Of a stretch of 7,012 nt of DNA, positions 1 to 6,114 are shown in pieces; position 1 is the stretch's first letter; every line of letters starts with the position of its first letter. Position numbers and translations under genes: made by a program. This DNA is from an uncultured Clostridia bacterium (GTDB taxonomy: Bacteria > Bacillota_A > Clostridia > Oscillospirales > Oscillospiraceae). The notes under the pieces were generated by a model, which worked only from the letters and a program-made list of their open reading frames with translations, was not told where the DNA came from and searched no databases. Where the stretch lies: contig CAMZJG010000049.1 of assembly GCA_947307505.1 (NCBI GenBank), positions 1 to 7,012 on the forward strand, written 5' to 3'.

Positions 1-731
1 GCCGGGAGGAAGGCCCCGTCCAGGATCGCCCCCTTTTCCCCCAGGGTCACCGCCAGGTGTTTGAGGGGATACCGCTTCCGCAGCGTTTCCGCCGCCGCGG
101 CCGGGTCCGTTTCCCCGGTGAGGAGGATCGCTTCCTCTTCCGATACCTTCAGCCAATCCACACGGGGCAGGAGCTCGGCGCAGGCCGCCCGGAACTCCCC
201 CTCCGCCTCCCAGAGAGGCGCCCGGTAATTCACGTCGCAGGAGACCGCCGCTCCCGCCGCTTCAGCCAGCTCGAGAGCCCGGAGGGTCGCGGCGCAGGCG
301 GGCTCGTCCGTCAGGGAGAGGGTGCCGATATGCAGCACTTTGGCTCCCCGGATCAGCGCCTCCGGCAGTTCGTCCGGCCGGAGGCGGGTGTCCCCGCAGC
401 CTTTGCGGTGAAAGGCGAAGTCCCGCTCGCCCCCGGGGAGCAGCTCCACGAAGGCCAGGGTGGTGGAGCTTTCCGGGTCCAGGATGAGACCGCGGCAGTC
501 CACCCCCTCCCGCTCCAGTACGCCCTTCAGGAAGCGGCCGTGGAGGTCCGCTCCCACCTTGCCTGTAAAGGCGGCGGACAGACCCAGCCGGGCGGCAGCC
601 ACGGCGACGTTGGCCGGCGCGCCTCCCGGATTCCGTTCATACAGGGCCATGCCTCCGGGGGAAGTCCCCGCCGGGGTGAAATCGATCAGCAGTTCTCCCA
701 GACATACCAGCTCGGGCATCCTTGTTTCCAT
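1..731 (-). CDS. PfkB-family carbohydrate kinase (fructokinase-like), 3' end outside window
   Basis: This is probably a cytoplasmic ATP-dependent sugar kinase, most like fructokinases, phosphorylating a sugar for entry into glycolysis. About 243 residues are visible and the frame is open to the left edge. The N-terminus PELVCLGELLIDF (residues 6-18) is the usual first strand with the sugar-contacting Asp17. GGAPANVA (36-43) is PfkB signature 1, followed by GKVGADLHG (57-65). Family members have about 310-320 residues, so roughly 70-80 are missing, including the catalytic GAGD motif, and activity cannot be judged. The ATG at 731 is chosen because GGGAGG lies 7 bases upstream; a second ATG four codons on (719) is less well placed. 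A terminator separates it from the upstream glycyl radical enzyme gene, so it is likely a separate transcript. The family call is firm. The substrate (fructose rather than KDG, ribose or a nucleoside) is inferred from overall similarity. Confidence 0.88.
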   Translation of the reverse strand, partial: METRMPELVCLGELLIDFTPAGTSPGGMALYERNPGGAPANVAVAAARLGLSAAFTGKVGADLHGRFLKGVLEREGVDCRGLILDPESSTTLAFVELLPGGERDFAFHRKGCGDTRLRPDELPEALIRGAKVLHIGTLSLTDEPACAATLRALELAEAAGAAVSCDVNYRAPLWEAEGEFRAACAELLPRVDWLKVSEEEAILLTGETDPAAAAETLRKRYPLKHLAVTLGEKGAILDGAFLP

Positions 732-738
732 CTTCCCG

Positions 739-744
739 CCTCCC
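739..744 (-). promoter_or_regulatory. Ribosome binding site of the PfkB-family kinase
   Basis: The minus strand reads GGGAGG, 7 bases before the ATG at 731. It supports that ATG over the in-frame ATG at 719. Confidence 0.7.
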
Positions 745-767
745 GGATGAGATCGTTTTCTCTCTCT

Positions 768-796
768 TTGTTAGCATATTTTCGCCGAAAAGACAA
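768..796 (-). promoter_or_regulatory. Weak candidate sigma-A promoter for the sugar kinase
   Basis: On the minus strand, TTGTCT (796-791) and TAACAA (773-768) are 17 bases apart, in an AT-richer patch between the terminator and the kinase start. A TATGCT at 778-773 is an alternative -10 but lacks a well-spaced -35. A promoter is expected here because the terminator at 809-839 should isolate the kinase gene. The matches to consensus are only moderate. Confidence 0.3.
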
Positions 797-808
797 GCCG
801 AACGGCAG

Positions 809-839
809 AAAAAGGCCCGGAGCCGAACGGCTCCGGGCC
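809..839 (-). terminator. Rho-independent terminator of the glycyl radical enzyme unit
   Basis: On the minus strand a perfect 11-base-pair GC-rich stem, GGCCCGGAGCC with GGCTCCGGGCC (839-829 and 824-814), closes a four-base GTTC loop. It is followed at once by TTTTT (813-809). The stem begins 12 bases after the stop codon of the glycyl radical enzyme gene. On the plus strand the stem is not followed by a T-run, so it should act in one direction only. Confidence 0.92.
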
Positions 840-851
840 CTGTCAGGCAAT

Positions 852-3323
852 TTACACCTGGTGTTCGAAACGGTTGATGTAGTCGTTCTGGTCCGCCGTG
901 GACATATGGGTGAAGTAGGCGGAGTAGCCCGCGATGCGGACGATCAGGTCCTGGTGGTCCTCCGGATGCACCTGGGCGTCCCGCATGGCGGCGGAATCCG
1001 CCACGGTGAAGTGGTACTGGATGCCGCCCAGCTTGAAGTAGGCGGAGATCAGGTCCTTCACCTTCCACCAGGCGTCGTCCCCCTGCACGGAGTTCATGTC
1101 GAAGCGGGAGTTGATGGCGCCGCCGCAGCGCAGCTTGGTCCAGGGCATCTTGGCCACGCTCTTCACATAGGACAGAGGCCCGTTCTTGATGCAGTCCTGC
1201 CGCGGGTCGCTGGAGATGGACAGGGGATCGCCGGATTTCCGGCCGTCGGGAGTGGCCCAGGTGAACTTGCCGCCGCCGACCCAGTTCAGGTCCAGGGCGC
1301 CGCAGTTGTTGGTGCCGCCGTTGACGCCGCTGCGGGAGTTGTAGTAATCCACCCACATGTTCGTCCACCAGACCACCTGCTCGTCGGCGTAATCGTCGTC
1401 GTTGCCGTAGTGGGGCAGGGCGTTGATGATGCGCTGGCGCAGGAGCTCCTGGCCTTCCCCTTCCCAGTTGTCCCGAAGGGCTTCGTACAGCTCTTTGGTG
1501 CTGACGATCTTGTCGTCGAAGCAGAGCTTTTTGATCACCGTGAGGCTGTCCCCGATGGTGGCGATGGCGTTGATCATGCTGCCCATGCCGTTGTAGGTGG
1601 CGCCGCCCCAGGTGACGTCCTTGCCGTTCTCCAGGCAGCCCTCCGTCATCATGGAAGCGGAGAGGACGGGCCATTCGGTGTTGAAGGTGAGGGCGGCGAA
1701 GTGATACATCCGGGACATGGAATCGATATAGTGCTTGGCCTGGCGCTCGAACTCCGCCTTCAGCTCCTCGAAGCTCTCGTATTCATACAGCTTCTTGCAG
1801 GGCAGCTCTCCCTCCCGCTTCCACATGGGATCGTAGTTCCCGTGGATCACGTACTGGAGGATGCTGGTGGGACCCGCGCCGGCGCCGAAGGCGCCGCAGT
1901 TGGCGGCCATGGACCATTCCTTGCCGCTGATGGCGGGTTCCACGCAGCCGAACACCGCGTACTGCCGGGCATCCTGGATGGGCACGCCCCGCTTCAGCAT
2001 GGCCTCGATGATCTTGTCGTCGTTGTTGAACTGGGGGATGCCGCCGGAGCGGATGCTGCAGGCAATGGCGATGGCCCAGATCCGGTCCGGGGTGTACTGG
2101 TTGATGCGCAGGGCCAGGCTGGGCTCCGCCACCCGCAGGCGGTAGTAGCCCAGGAGGATCATCTCCGTGGCAATGTTGTAGGTCCCGGCGGTGCCGTCCG
2201 GCGTCTGCCCGCCGATGGTGATGAGGCTGCCTGCGGCGATGTTCTGGGCCCCGCCCTGGAGGTCGAAGAAGCACTTGCCGTTCTTGTGGGCCTCAATGAG
2301 CCGGTCGTTGGTGGGCTTGGGGAACATGATGATCTGGTCGCCGATGTGCAGAACGAAGGCGTCGAACAGCTCCTGCGCCTGTTCCCGGGTGAGGGTGCCC
2401 TCGGCGATCTCCTTCTCGGCCAGGGGGCCCAGGAAGCGGTCGATGAGTCCGGGGCTGTCCGCCCAGTGGACGCCGTCCGCCACCAGCAGATACTGGTAGA
2501 AGAACAGGGCCTGGATGCCCTCCCACAGGGTGCGGGCGGGATGCTCCACGATCCAGTCGCAGCTGTCCGCCATCTTCAGCAGTTCCGCCTTCCGGGCGGG
2601 ATCGGCGGTCTCCTCCGCCTTTTTCCGGCAGCCCTCGGCATAGCGCTTGCTCATGAGGATCATGCCGTCGCAGACCTTGATGTAAGCCCGGTAGAAGAGC
2701 TCGCTGCGCACGTTCTCCGCCGTGGTGTTCTTCCGGATGGCCTCCAGCTTCTCCTGGGCGATCTTCCGGCATTCTCCGAAGGAAACCATGACCGCCCGCT
2801 CATAGCCGGGGCAGAAGTGGCCGGGGAAGGTGCCGCTCATGCCGCGGCCCATGGTGCGGCGCCGGGCCACGAAGTCCTCCGGGAAGAGGCCCATGGCGGT
2901 GGAGGCGATGTCGTTGTCCTTCCAGAATTCCGCGGCCTCCAGGATCCAGGCCCGGTCCTCGTCCGAGACCCAGACGCTGCCGGGCACCTGCCAGGCTGCC
3001 TTGAAGCGCTCGTCCGTGTCCCCGAAGCAGCCCGTGATCCAGGCGTTGGGGGTCTGCTCGATGTCGAAATGGACGGTGCGGCAGTGGGGGCCGCTGTCCC
3101 CCAGGAAGATATCGTCGTCGTCGATGTTGATCTCCCGGGTGGTGAGCCAGGTGTACAGGTAGCCCGCCCGCTTCAGGATGGGGTACTCCTTCATATGGGT
3201 CTTGTAGTACTCCGTGATGATGCGGTTGCGCTCAAAGTCCAGACGCATGTCCTTGTTGATGCGTTTGCGCTTCTCCTTCAACTCCTGGATGCGTGGGGAA
3301 AGGGGATAATCAAAGTTCTCCAT
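852..3323 (-). CDS. Glycyl radical enzyme (PFL-like superfamily), substrate unassigned
   Basis: An 823-residue oxygen-sensitive radical enzyme. A glycyl radical, made by the partner activase, forms a thiyl radical on the catalytic Cys, which abstracts hydrogen from the substrate. The PFL-type barrel domain spans about residues 10-690 and the glycyl radical domain about 700-823. Visible motifs are GH at 168-169, GCVEP with Cys460 and Glu462, ATPDGR at 690-695, and the radical loop RIAGYSAYF with Gly799, 24 residues from the C-terminus. The single Cys followed by Val-Glu excludes a true pyruvate formate-lyase, which has adjacent Cys-Cys, and fits the eliminase/dehydratase/decarboxylase branches. 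The segment after GCVEP is glycine-rich (GAFGAGAG, 477-484) rather than the AFFN-type helix I expect in glycerol or choline-type enzymes. LRVAEPSL (396-403) replaces the common R-x-PQPSL. The ATG at 3323 has AAGGAG 7 bases upstream. It lies 52 bases after its activase gene. Family call is very sure; reaction unknown. Confidence 0.96.
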   Translation of the reverse strand: MENFDYPLSPRIQELKEKRKRINKDMRLDFERNRIITEYYKTHMKEYPILKRAGYLYTWLTTREINIDDDDIFLGDSGPHCRTVHFDIEQTPNAWITGCFGDTDERFKAAWQVPGSVWVSDEDRAWILEAAEFWKDNDIASTAMGLFPEDFVARRRTMGRGMSGTFPGHFCPGYERAVMVSFGECRKIAQEKLEAIRKNTTAENVRSELFYRAYIKVCDGMILMSKRYAEGCRKKAEETADPARKAELLKMADSCDWIVEHPARTLWEGIQALFFYQYLLVADGVHWADSPGLIDRFLGPLAEKEIAEGTLTREQAQELFDAFVLHIGDQIIMFPKPTNDRLIEAHKNGKCFFDLQGGAQNIAAGSLITIGGQTPDGTAGTYNIATEMILLGYYRLRVAEPSLALRINQYTPDRIWAIAIACSIRSGGIPQFNNDDKIIEAMLKRGVPIQDARQYAVFGCVEPAISGKEWSMAANCGAFGAGAGPTSILQYVIHGNYDPMWKREGELPCKKLYEYESFEELKAEFERQAKHYIDSMSRMYHFAALTFNTEWPVLSASMMTEGCLENGKDVTWGGATYNGMGSMINAIATIGDSLTVIKKLCFDDKIVSTKELYEALRDNWEGEGQELLRQRIINALPHYGNDDDYADEQVVWWTNMWVDYYNSRSGVNGGTNNCGALDLNWVGGGKFTWATPDGRKSGDPLSISSDPRQDCIKNGPLSYVKSVAKMPWTKLRCGGAINSRFDMNSVQGDDAWWKVKDLISAYFKLGGIQYHFTVADSAAMRDAQVHPEDHQDLIVRIAGYSAYFTHMSTADQNDYINRFEHQV

Positions 3324-3330
3324 GGTTACG

Positions 3331-3336
3331 CTCCTT
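3331..3336 (-). promoter_or_regulatory. Ribosome binding site of the glycyl radical enzyme
   Basis: The minus strand reads AAGGAG, 7 bases before the ATG at 3323. It lies in the 52-base purine-rich gap after the activase gene and gives this abundant-type enzyme its own strong initiation site. I see no terminator or promoter in that gap, so the two genes are probably co-transcribed. Confidence 0.7.
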
Positions 3337-3375
3337 TCGCGGCTATATTTTCATTTTTGCTCTTGCTTTTCCTCT

Positions 3376-4335
3376 TCAGTGTATCTGCGCCGGAAGTCCC
3401 CGGGCGGTAAAGAGCTCCAGGGCCTTCTCCATGAAGCTCTCCGGGGGCGGCTCCACGTTGGTGAGGCGGTAGGGCCTGCCCAGGCGATCGTACTTCGACC
3501 GGCCGGACTTGTGGTAGGGCAGGAGCTGCACCAGAGTCAGGGCCTCCCCCAGACTCAGGCAGAAATCCGCCGTGGCCTCCATATTCTCCCGGGAGTCGTT
3601 CAGCTTGGGGATGACCGGGTAGCGGACCTGGATCTTCGCCCCGTTTTTCGCCAGGAGCCGGGCATTGTCCAGGATCAGCTCGTTGGGGACCCCGGTGAGG
3701 GCCTTATGCCGCTTGGAATCCATATGCTTGATGTCGTACAGGAACAGGTCCACATAGGGGAGGATCTCCAGGAATTTCTCCCCCGGGGCGAAGCCCGTGG
3801 TATCCAGACAGATATGGATGCCGCTGTCCTTCAGCCGCTTCAGCAGGTTCAGGGTGAATTCGAACTGGCTCATGGCCTCTCCGCCGGAGACGGTGACCCC
3901 GCCTCCGTTCTCAAAGAAAGGCACGTCCTTCATGAGCCGGTCATAGACCTCGTCCACTGTGGTATCCCACCCGGCGGAGTACAGGGCTTTGGTGAAGCAG
4001 ACCTCCGTGCATTTCAGGCAGCCGTCGCACTTCGTGCGGTCCAGCTCCGCCTTCTCCACCAGCTCCTCGGTGCCCATGCGCTTGGTGGGCTCTCCCCGGG
4101 AGATGGCGCCCCGGGGACAGGCCTTTTTGCAGGCCTCCACGCACAGGTCCATGCCCAGGCATTTCAGAGGCAACCAGCCCAGCTCAAAGCCGAAGCCCTG
4201 GGATTCGGGGCTGTGGCACCAGAGGCAGCTCAGGGGGCAGCCCTTGGTGAACACCGTGGTCCGGATGCCCGGCCCGTCATGCACCGCGTAGCCCTGAATA
4301 TCGTAAATCCGTCCGGTCGCGTTTTTGTATTCCAA
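3376..4335 (-). CDS. Glycyl radical enzyme activating enzyme (radical SAM, two extra 4Fe-4S sites)
   Basis: A 319-residue radical SAM protein that should cleave SAM reductively to install the glycyl radical on the enzyme encoded just downstream. The radical SAM triad is C33-x3-C37-x2-C40, followed by HSPESQ. A ferredoxin-like insert carries two cysteine sets: C59, C65, C69, C73 and C103, C106, C109, C113. This layout is known in activases of dehydratase, decarboxylase and benzylsuccinate-type enzymes but is absent from the short PFL activase. GGVTVSGGE (145-153) is the SAM-binding strand motif. DIKHMD (201-206) and LLPYHKSGRSKYD (271-283) are typical family signatures. The start is TTG at 4335: GGAGG lies 8 bases upstream, and the next in-frame ATG is too far inside to keep the essential N-terminal strand. 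The start and promoter suggest this gene opens the two-gene operon. Family call is very sure. Confidence 0.96.
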   Translation of the reverse strand: MEYKNATGRIYDIQGYAVHDGPGIRTTVFTKGCPLSCLWCHSPESQGFGFELGWLPLKCLGMDLCVEACKKACPRGAISRGEPTKRMGTEELVEKAELDRTKCDGCLKCTEVCFTKALYSAGWDTTVDEVYDRLMKDVPFFENGGGVTVSGGEAMSQFEFTLNLLKRLKDSGIHICLDTTGFAPGEKFLEILPYVDLFLYDIKHMDSKRHKALTGVPNELILDNARLLAKNGAKIQVRYPVIPKLNDSRENMEATADFCLSLGEALTLVQLLPYHKSGRSKYDRLGRPYRLTNVEPPPESFMEKALELFTARGLPAQIH

Positions 4336-4343
4336 TGTTTCGT

Positions 4344-4348
4344 CCTCC
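4344..4348 (-). promoter_or_regulatory. Ribosome binding site that fixes the TTG start of the activase
   Basis: GGAGG on the minus strand lies 8 bases before TTG at 4335-4333. No ATG or GTG is positioned to use it, so the rare TTG is the best supported start. A weak start codon could keep the activase below its substrate enzyme, which is needed in larger amounts; that is inference. Confidence 0.72.
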
Positions 4349-4377
4349 AGGGGACCGTGGATACCAGTCCAGTATAT

Positions 4378-4406
4378 ATTTTACTATGCAAGAAGGGGAA
4401 ACGCAA
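4378..4406 (-). promoter_or_regulatory. Candidate sigma-A promoter of the activase/glycyl radical enzyme operon
   Basis: On the minus strand, TTGCGT (4406-4401) and TAAAAT (4383-4378) are separated by exactly 17 bases. The -10 matches consensus at 5 of 6 positions and the -35 at 3 of 6. The -10 lies in the most AT-rich patch of the gap, 42 bases before the TTG start. The -35 element falls in the loop of an inverted repeat (4394-4412), which could be an operator. Confidence 0.5.
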
Positions 4407-4412
4407 GCCCCT
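4394..4412. repeat. Short inverted repeat spanning the -35 region
   Basis: AGGGG (4394-4398) and CCCCT (4408-4412) flank nine bases that contain the putative -35 of the activase promoter. This could be a regulator site or a weak transcript hairpin. Five base pairs is close to what chance allows, so the call is tentative. Confidence 0.3.
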
Positions 4413-4413
4413 A

Positions 4414-4435
4414 CGGGTATTTTCTAGGATACCCG
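4414..4435. repeat. Inverted repeat at the end of the SRAP gene
   Basis: CGGGTAT (4414-4420) and ATACCCG (4429-4435) form a perfect 7-base-pair arm with an 8-base loop containing the SRAP stop codon. No T-run follows on the minus strand, so it is at best a weak terminator. It may instead stabilise the mRNA end, or act as an operator just upstream of the activase promoter. Confidence 0.4.
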
Positions 4436-4996
4436 CTCCGCCGCCAGCCGGGGAGCCTCCCCTGTGAGCATGGCCCGGGCTTCCGGCTCCCGGGTGAGCC
4501 AGGGGCGCACCCTTTCCGGCCCCAGGATCAGGGGCATCCTGGGGTGCACCGGCGCCATATCGCCGTTGGCCGCCCGGGTGAGGATGACGAAGCGGATCTC
4601 CTCCCCCTCCCTCCGGTACAGTCCCCCCAGATAAAAGAAGGGGAGCCCCGGTACGGTGAAGCGGTATTTCTCCCGGGTCTCCCGGCTCCATTCGAAGAAG
4701 GCGCTTGCGGGCAGGACGATGCGCCGGGACCGGAGGCAGTCCGCAAAGGTGGGCTTCTCCCCGGCGGTCTCGCTCCGGGCGTTGATCAGGAGCTTCCCGC
4801 CCTCCCGGCCGGTGAAGCCGAAGACCGCCGGGACGGGGGACAGCTTCTCTCCCCGGGCGATCACGGCCGGAGCCGCCAGGCCGGGGCCGATCTCTCCCAG
4901 GGTATACTTTCCCGGAGAAGTGCGCTCCAGGATATCCAGGATGGCCGCGATCCGCTCATCCGGATCGTCGGCGGTGAACTGAAACCGTCCGCACAT
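4424..4996 (-). CDS. SRAP family protein (YedK/HMCES-like abasic-site DNA shield)
   Basis: A 190-residue protein of the SOS response-associated peptidase family. Characterised members use Cys2, after Met removal, to form a stable thiazolidine crosslink with abasic sites in single-stranded DNA, shielding them from breakage. The mature N-terminus CGRF is intact. The other known active-site positions are present: Asn72 in NARSE (72-76), Glu102 in FFEW (100-103) and His151 in VHPRMP (150-155). Length is within the normal range of about 190-230. The start at 4996 is certain because Cys2 must follow Met directly; GGAGG lies 7 bases upstream and overlaps the TAG stop of the permease gene, 11 bases before. 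A much longer open frame continues upstream to 6346, but that is a shadow of the permease and ATPase genes. No LexA-like box is evident nearby, so SOS control is not shown. Confidence 0.95.
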   Translation of the reverse strand: MCGRFQFTADDPDERIAAILDILERTSPGKYTLGEIGPGLAAPAVIARGEKLSPVPAVFGFTGREGGKLLINARSETAGEKPTFADCLRSRRIVLPASAFFEWSRETREKYRFTVPGLPFFYLGGLYRREGEEIRFVILTRAANGDMAPVHPRMPLILGPERVRPWLTREPEARAMLTGEAPRLAAERVS

Positions 4997-5007
4997 GGCC
5001 TTGCCTC

Positions 5008-6114
5008 CTATGCCAGCAGGATCTTTGCCAGGGTCAGCAGCCCCAGCAGCACCAGGTTCGCCGCGAGGAATTCCCCCAGGAAGCGCCCGGGCTTCGCCCC
5101 CTCCGTCCGGGAATAGAGCTTCAGGCTGATGAGGCTGGCCAGGCTGGCGATGGGCGTACCCAGGCCGCCGATATCCACCCCCAGCACCAGCTCCCGGCCC
5201 TCCTCCGTGAAGCCGGAGAGGAGCAGGGCGGCGGGGACGTTGCTGATCACCTGGCTGGCCAGGAGGGAAACGCCGTATTCCCGTCCCAGCATCAGCTTTT
5301 TCAGCGCCCCGCTCACCGCGGGGATCCGGGCCAGGTTCCCGGAAAAGATGAAGAAGGCCGCAAAGGTGAGGAGCAGGAAGAAATCCGCCTTTCCCAACAG
5401 CTTCCGGTCCGCGATCAGCAGCGCCAGGATCACGCCTCCCAGCATGAAGGGCCAGGGGAGGATGCGCAGCACCGTCAGCAGGCAGAGAAGAAAGAGGCCC
5501 CCGTGGAGCCAGACGCTTTTTTCCACAGCGGGGGGAGCCTGCGCCGGTCCCCGTTCCAGGGCCGCGCCCGGCAGCAGCAGACAGCCGGCGGCACAGAGGA
5601 CCAGAGACACGCACCAGACGGGGAAGGTGATGGAGAGGAATTCCCCCATGGAGAAACCGTACCGGGAATAGAGGTACAGATTCTGGGGGTTCCCCACGGG
5701 GGTGAGCATGCTGCCCAGGTTGGCGGCCACGGTCTGGAGCACCACCACCCGGCTCAGGTCCCCGGGACGGTCTGCCAGCACCAGCACCGCCGCGGCGAAG
5801 GGGACGAAGGTGATCAGGGCCACGTCGTTGGTGATGAGCAGGGAGGAAAAGAAGCTCAGGAGCACCAGCGCCAGGCCCAGACGGCGGACGCTCCCCGCCC
5901 GGGCGCAGAGGGATCCCGCCAGCCGGGCAAAAAGTCCCGCCCGGTTCAGCCCCGCCACCACGGTCATGAGGCAGTACAGCAGGGCCAGGGTCCGCAGATC
6001 GAAATAGTCCAGATATCCCCGATCCGGGGGCACGAAGCAGCAGCTCACCGCCGCCGCCAGGGCGGCGATCACCAGCACCGGCTCCCGGCGGAAAAACCCC
6101 TTGATCCCCTTCAT
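5008..6114 (-). CDS. SLC13/ArsB-superfamily permease (anion transporter-like)
   Basis: A 368-residue integral membrane protein with about ten hydrophobic segments, belonging to the ion transporter superfamily that includes SLC13, CitMHS, ArsB and NhaD. Both halves of the internal repeat show the substrate-site signatures. In the first half these are ITNDVALITFVPF (94-106) and TPVGNPQNLYLY (138-149). In the second they are SQVISNVPAALLL (287-299) and GGLGTPIASLASL (316-328). Family members move dicarboxylates, citrate, sulfate or arsenite, or exchange Na+ for H+; the substrate here cannot be read. The start is ATG at 6114, inside an ATGA overlap with the stop of the upstream gene and with GGAGG 7 bases before. 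An in-frame ATG at 6258 would add 48 Gly/Pro-rich residues that merely shadow the ATPase gene. The TAG stop merges with the ribosome binding site of the next gene, pointing to coupled translation. Confidence 0.9.
   Translation of the reverse strand: MKGIKGFFRREPVLVIAALAAAVSCCFVPPDRGYLDYFDLRTLALLYCLMTVVAGLNRAGLFARLAGSLCARAGSVRRLGLALVLLSFFSSLLITNDVALITFVPFAAAVLVLADRPGDLSRVVVLQTVAANLGSMLTPVGNPQNLYLYSRYGFSMGEFLSITFPVWCVSLVLCAAGCLLLPGAALERGPAQAPPAVEKSVWLHGGLFLLCLLTVLRILPWPFMLGGVILALLIADRKLLGKADFFLLLTFAAFFIFSGNLARIPAVSGALKKLMLGREYGVSLLASQVISNVPAALLLSGFTEEGRELVLGVDIGGLGTPIASLASLISLKLYSRTEGAKPGRFLGEFLAANLVLLGLLTLAKILLA

Noticed and set aside
798..830. Direct repeat CCGAACGG at 798-805 and 823-830
   Set aside because: The second copy is the loop and inner stem of the terminator. 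Two 8-base copies in GC-rich DNA are not convincing as a functional repeat.
637..1674. Minus-strand frame of 345 codons spanning the end of the glycyl radical enzyme gene, the terminator and the kinase start
   Set aside because: It is out of frame with both conserved genes, crosses a strong terminator, and reads as Arg/Gly/His-rich nonsense.
852..3323. Naming the enzyme pyruvate formate-lyase, choline TMA-lyase or 4-hydroxyphenylacetate decarboxylase
   Set aside because: PFL needs adjacent Cys-Cys, which is absent. No microcompartment or choline genes are nearby. The decarboxylase small subunit gene is missing and the active-site surroundings differ.
57..3410. Plus-strand open frame of 1117 codons running antisense to the sugar kinase and the glycyl radical enzyme
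   Set aside because: It is an artefact of GC-rich codon use on the opposite strand. It crosses two genes with unmistakable family motifs, the terminator and the intergenic region, and its translation is low-complexity (runs of V, G, A and H) with no recognisable domain.
3322..5116. Plus-strand open frames of 381 and 263 codons opposite the activase, SRAP and permease genes
   Set aside because: Both are antisense shadows of conserved genes, with no recognisable domain and no convincing ribosome binding site.
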